Of a DNA stretch of 8,626 nucleotides, positions 6,036-8,626 are shown in pieces. The position numbers and the translations under genes were made by a program. Under the pieces are notes generated by a model. It saw only the letters and a list, made by a program, of their open reading frames with translations. It made no database searches and had not been told where the DNA came from. Origin of the DNA: Chloroflexota bacterium (GTDB lineage: Bacteria > Chloroflexota > Limnocylindria > Limnocylindrales > CSP1-4); the NCBI GenBank assembly GCA_016200675.1, contig JACQEH010000035.1:1-8626 (forward strand), in the 5' to 3' direction. Every line of letters begins with the position of its first letter. Position 1 is the first letter of the stretch.

Positions 6036-6051
6036 CGGGGAGGCCCCGTAC
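6033..6051. promoter_or_regulatory. Inverted repeat (8-bp arms, 3-base loop) between rsfS and the zinc-ribbon gene
   Basis: GTACGGGG at 6033-6040 and CCCCGTAC at 6044-6051 are exact reverse complements around AGG. The dyad fills much of the 41-bp gap between the rsfS stop and the zinc-ribbon start and covers part of that gene's putative -10 box. As RNA it would be a compact hairpin, but no T-run follows, so a standard terminator is doubtful. An operator or a processing/stability hairpin at the rsfS 3' end are both possible. Confidence 0.5.
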
Positions 6052-6064
6052 GGCTGATGTCCCC

Positions 6065-6691
6065 TTACTGCACCCGGAGGATCGTCTTCGCCTCGGACCA
6101 GTGCTTCTCGAGCTGATAGAAACCGCGCTCGGGCGGCGTGAAGACGTGGACGATGACGATCCCGAAGTCGACGAGGACCCAGTGCGAGGCGGGGGTCCCC
6201 TCGCGGCCGATGGGCCGGATCCCCTCCGCCCGCATGCCGTCGACGATGCCGCCGGCGATGGCGTCGAGCTGGCGCTCCGAGCCGCCCGAGCAGATGACGA
6301 AGTGGTCGGCCATCGTCGTCACCCCGGCCAGGTCGAGTAGGACGATGTCAATGGCCTTCTTATCCTCGGCCAGCTCGACGATGCGGCGGGCGACCTCGAG
6401 CGACGAGCGCTCCACGGCCGCGGCCGCCTTGCGCGCCTGGGCGACCACGCGGGCGCGGCCGGGCTTGCCGGCCGGCCGGGCGGCGGCGGGTCGGGCGCTC
6501 GCCTCGTGCACCGGTTCGACGGGTTCCACGAGCGCCACGCGCTCGAGGGGTTCGGCCGGCACGGCGGGGACGGCGGGCTGATCGGCGGCGGCGGGCTCGG
6601 CGGCGGCGGGCTCGGCGGCGGCGGGCTCGGCGGCGGCGGGGGCGGCGGCGGCGGGGGCGGCGAGTGTGGTCCTGGGAGCGCGAGCAGTCAC
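6065..6691 (-). CDS. rsfS: Ribosome silencing factor RsfS with Ala/Pro/Glu-rich N-terminal extension
   Basis: RsfS binds ribosomal protein L14 on the large subunit and blocks joining of the small subunit, which shuts down translation in starvation. The C-terminal domain (about residues 96-204 of 208) is complete: KKAIDIVLLDLAGVTTMADH, FVICSGGSERQLDAIAGGI, SHWVLVDFGIVIVHVFTPPE, RGFYQLEKHWSEAK. Family members are usually 105-130 residues; here some 95 extra N-terminal residues precede the domain. They begin with five AAAEP-like pentapeptide repeats (about residues 14-37), encoded by 15-bp tandem repeats, then a Pro/Val/Glu stretch and a basic linker (RPAGKPGRARVVAQARK). GTG 6691 is the only plausible in-frame start; GAGG lies 11 bases upstream, a rather long spacing. 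The gene follows nadD by 23 bp, a pairing found in many bacteria, so co-transcription is likely. The role of the extension is unknown. Confidence 0.93.
   Translation of the reverse strand: MTARAPRTTLAAPAAAAPAAAEPAAAEPAAAEPAAADQPAVPAVPAEPLERVALVEPVEPVHEASARPAAARPAGKPGRARVVAQARKAAAAVERSSLEVARRIVELAEDKKAIDIVLLDLAGVTTMADHFVICSGGSERQLDAIAGGIVDGMRAEGIRPIGREGTPASHWVLVDFGIVIVHVFTPPERGFYQLEKHWSEAKTILRVQ
6583..6657 (-). repeat. Five 15-bp tandem repeats inside rsfS
   Basis: On the plus strand the unit CGGCGGCGGCGGGCT occurs three times exactly (6583-6627) and then twice with CT replaced by GG (6628-6657). As the unit is a multiple of three it encodes repeated five-residue blocks, AAAEP or AAAAP, in the RsfS extension. 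Copy-number change would lengthen or shorten the protein without breaking the frame. The G/C-triplet nature makes slippage, and also assembly error, likely. Confidence 0.9.
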
Positions 6692-6714
6692 GAGCGGGAT
6701 ATCCTCGGTTCGGG

Positions 6715-7428
6715 TCAGCCGGCTCGATGGCCGGCGTACAGGCCATGATCCGCGATGTGGCGTTCCACCGCCTCGGGGACGAGGTAGCGGATGGAGCGTC
6801 CGGCAGAAACGCGGTCCCGGATCGCCGTCGAGGAGATCCCGAGGCGCGGCCCGTCGAGCATCGTGAAGCGGCCTTCGAGACCCGGGAAGCTGGTCCGCAG
6901 CCATGTCGGGTTGGGCGCGGGATGGTCCTCCCGCGGCACGACGGCCACGCGGCAGGCCGCCAGGAGGCGCTCCGGCTCGTGCCAGGCGGGCAGGCCGGCG
7001 AGCGTCTCGACCGACATGATGAGGGTCAGCTCCGGGGGCTCGCCCGAGGCACGGGCCGCCGCCGCGGCCGCGGCCGCGGCCGCGAGGAGCGCCACCGTAT
7101 CCGCCGTGTAGGACGGACCGGGTCGGTCGACATCGATGCGGCCGAGCTCGAAGGCGGGGTTGCCGGCGATCGCCAGCTCGACCATCGCCACCCGGTCCTC
7201 GACCGACGCCGCGGCGCCCTCCGGCTTGTGGGGCGGCAGGCCGGCCGGGACGAAGACGATCCGCTCGAGGCCGAGCGCCTCGCGGGCCTCCTCGGCGATC
7301 GCAAGGTGTCCGAGGTGGATCGGGTCGAAGGTCCCGCCCATGATCCCGATCGATCCCGGGTGGATCGCGGCAGGGCGGTGGATCGCGGCGGAGCGGTGGA
7401 TCGCGGCGGAGCCGCGGACGTCCGTCAC
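6715..7428 (-). CDS. nadD: Nicotinate-mononucleotide adenylyltransferase NadD
   Basis: NadD joins nicotinate mononucleotide and ATP to give deamido-NAD, the penultimate step of NAD synthesis. The 237-residue reading has the nucleotidyltransferase signature GGTFDPIHLGH (31-41), FVPAGLPPHKP, VEDRVAMVELAI, PSYTADTVALL, LPAWHEPERLL and the second signature ISSTAIRDRV near the C-terminus. The usual GxD motif before LPxW appears as M138-S139-V140-E141, a departure from the family. A run of ten alanines precedes that region. GTG 7428 overlaps the obg stop as GTGA and keeps the first strand (SIGI) of the fold. ATG 7341 would start directly at MGGTFDP and cut that strand off. The extra N-terminus (residues 7-24) is three SAAIHR-like hexapeptides from 18-bp DNA repeats. 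Coupled to obg upstream and rsfS downstream. Confidence 0.93.
   Translation of the reverse strand: MTDVRGSAAIHRSAAIHRPAAIHPGSIGIMGGTFDPIHLGHLAIAEEAREALGLERIVFVPAGLPPHKPEGAAASVEDRVAMVELAIAGNPAFELGRIDVDRPGPSYTADTVALLAAAAAAAAAARASGEPPELTLIMSVETLAGLPAWHEPERLLAACRVAVVPREDHPAPNPTWLRTSFPGLEGRFTMLDGPRLGISSTAIRDRVSAGRSIRYLVPEAVERHIADHGLYAGHRAG
7360..7413 (-). repeat. Three 18-bp tandem repeats at the start of nadD
   Basis: The plus-strand unit GTGGATCGCGGCGGAGCG is repeated at 7360-7377 (two mismatches), 7378-7395 and 7396-7413 (one mismatch). On the coding strand it gives SAAIHR, SAAIHR and PAAIHP, residues 7-24 of NadD. The units are in frame, so copy-number changes would be tolerated. It lies just inside the obg-nadD junction and no other role is evident. 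Confidence 0.88.
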
Positions 7429-8626
7429 GCCCAGCGCTCGGCGGACCACGCGTCGCCGGCCCACTCGAGCTCGACGGCCCCGAAGCGAACCACGTCCCCG
7501 GGGGCGACCCCGCTGCGGCGCAGCTCGGCCTCGACGCCCATGCGCTCGAGGTCGCGCTGGAAGCGCTCCGCCGACTCCTCGACGTCGAAGTTCGTCTGGG
7601 CCGCCAGCCGCTCCACCCGCTGGCCCCGGACGCGGTAGGCGCCATCGGGCTCGCGCTCGACCGCGAAGGCGTCGCCAAGGGATTGGATGCGATGGACCAC
7701 CACGCCGGCCGGCTCCGGCGGCTCGGCCAGCTCCGCGACGCCGGGGAGGAGCGCGGCCACGTGGCGGCGCAGCTCCGGGATCCCGGCCCCCGTCGCGGCC
7801 GCCATCGCCACCGTGGCCAGGCCGTCGGCCTCGCGGGCGGCCCGGAAGGCCGGCCAGGCATCCGCGGCACCCGGCAGGTCGAGCTTGTTGAAGGCCACGA
7901 GGAAGGGCTTCTGGAGGAGGGCCGGATCGTGGGCCGCCAGCTCGTCGCGGATCACCCCGAAGTCCCACTCGGGGTCGCGACTCGAGCCGTCGACGATCTG
8001 GATCAGGACCCGCGTCCGCTCGACATGACGGAGGAAGGCGTGCCCGAGCCCGGCGCCCTCGCTGGCCCCCTCGATGAGGCCGGGGACGTCGGCGATCGTG
8101 GGCAGGCGGCCGTCGTCCATGCCCAGGTCCATGACCCCGAGGTTCGGCTCGAGGGTGGTGAACGGGTAGTCGGCGATCTTGGGATGGGCCGCGGTGAGGG
8201 CGGCCAGGAGCGTCGACTTGCCGGCGTTGGGGAGGCCGACCAGCCCGATGTCGGCGATCAGGCGGAGCTCCAGGCGCAGCCAGCGTTCCTCGCCCGGCTC
8301 GCCTTTCTGGGCATGCTTCGGGGCCTGGTGGGTGGAGGTCGTGAAGTGCTTGTTGCCGAGCCCGCCGCGCCCGCCGCGGGCCACCATGGCCGCCTGGCCG
8401 ACGGCGACGAGGTCGGCGATGAGGGCCCCGCTGGCGTCGTCGTAGACGGCCGTGCCGGGCGGCACCCGGAGGGTCAGGTCCTGGCCGGCCTTGCCGTGCC
8501 GGTTCGAGCCCTCGCCGCGGCCGCCGCTCGACGCCTTGAAGTGGTGGCGGTACTGGAAGTCCCGGAGCGTCGTCTGGCCGGCATCCACGGCCAGGTGGAT
8601 GGAGCCGCCGCGGCCGCCGTCGCCAC
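7425..8626 (-). CDS. obg: GTPase Obg/CgtA, 5' end outside window
   Basis: Obg is an essential GTPase that acts in assembly of the large ribosomal subunit and in stress responses. The frame is open at the right edge; 399 residues are visible, starting GDGGRGGSIHLAVDAGQTTL, so roughly 35 N-terminal residues are missing. The Obg glycine-rich domain comes first. The G domain follows, with GLPNAGKST (G1), DYPFTTLEPNLG (G2 and switch I), DVPGLIEGASEGAGLGHAFL (G3) and NKLD (G4). Last comes a C-terminal OCT domain (YRVRGQRVERLAAQTNFD to GDVVRFGAVELEW). The OCT domain is present only in some lineages, such as Actinomycetota, Firmicutes and Chloroflexota. All nucleotide-binding motifs look intact. The stop (7425-7427) overlaps the nadD GTG start, indicating an operon with translational coupling. 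Confidence 0.97.
   Translation of the reverse strand, partial: GDGGRGGSIHLAVDAGQTTLRDFQYRHHFKASSGGRGEGSNRHGKAGQDLTLRVPPGTAVYDDASGALIADLVAVGQAAMVARGGRGGLGNKHFTTSTHQAPKHAQKGEPGEERWLRLELRLIADIGLVGLPNAGKSTLLAALTAAHPKIADYPFTTLEPNLGVMDLGMDDGRLPTIADVPGLIEGASEGAGLGHAFLRHVERTRVLIQIVDGSSRDPEWDFGVIRDELAAHDPALLQKPFLVAFNKLDLPGAADAWPAFRAAREADGLATVAMAAATGAGIPELRRHVAALLPGVAELAEPPEPAGVVVHRIQSLGDAFAVEREPDGAYRVRGQRVERLAAQTNFDVEESAERFQRDLERMGVEAELRRSGVAPGDVVRFGAVELEWAGDAWSAERWA

Noticed and set aside
6583..6657. CRISPR-like or mobile repeat
   Set aside because: The units are directly adjacent without spacers, in frame, and inside rsfS; this is a coding minisatellite.
6664..7638. Long plus-strand open frame over nadD and the end of obg
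   Set aside because: Low-complexity Arg/Gly-rich sequence crossing two well-supported minus-strand genes.
6692..7870. Upstream extension of the rsfS frame through nadD into obg
   Set aside because: The frame is open only because stop codons are rare at this GC content; the extension is the shadow of nadD and obg. The GTG at 6691 is the sensible start.

Overview
This is a very GC-rich window holding ordinary bacterial chromosome genes. Six gene products belong to families I recognise with confidence: an LLM-class oxidoreductase (3' end only), ComEA, ComEC, DNA polymerase III delta (HolA), RsfS, NadD and the GTPase Obg (5' end missing). Two small genes are less ordinary: a three-repeat PLL/DUF346-like propeller protein and a YgiT-like zinc-ribbon protein. 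The GC content, the F420-type oxidoreductase, the ComEC core motif AISGWNIAIV and the comEA-comEC-holA order suggest a high-GC member of the Chloroflexota (for example a Limnocylindria/Ellin6529-like soil or freshwater lineage). Actinomycetota cannot be excluded from the sequence alone.

Layout on the + strand: the end of an F420-dependent oxidoreductase (1-519); a short gap; a 140-residue three-blade propeller gene (640-1062); a promoter-like region with a perfect 12-bp stem-loop; then comEA (1203-1946), comEC (from 1948, one base after comEA) and holA (4542-5642). ComEA and ComEC are the DNA receptor and inner-membrane channel for natural transformation. comEC is not in one frame: its membrane half is in one frame to about base 3250 and its metallo-hydrolase half is in the next frame, so it carries a +1 shift (mutation or assembly error). 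A long Ala-rich tail then runs 209 bp into holA.

Layout on the - strand, reading from the right edge: obg (7425-8626, start outside), nadD (start overlaps the obg stop as GTGA), rsfS (23 bp after nadD) and a small zinc-ribbon gene (5739-6023) that converges on holA. This is a housekeeping cluster for ribosome assembly (Obg), NAD synthesis (NadD) and ribosome silencing (RsfS). NadD and RsfS both carry N-terminal extensions built from in-frame tandem DNA repeats.

A recurring signal is a TAnnnT hexamer 6-8 bases before a start codon, without an evident Shine-Dalgarno sequence, in front of the propeller gene, holA and the zinc-ribbon gene. It looks like the layout of leaderless transcripts. I see no tRNA, rRNA, CRISPR array, insertion sequence or prophage. 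I do not see a clearly new defence or mobile system; the points most worth following are the comEC frame break, the comEA leader stem-loop, the leaderless pattern, the three-blade protein and the repeat-built extensions.
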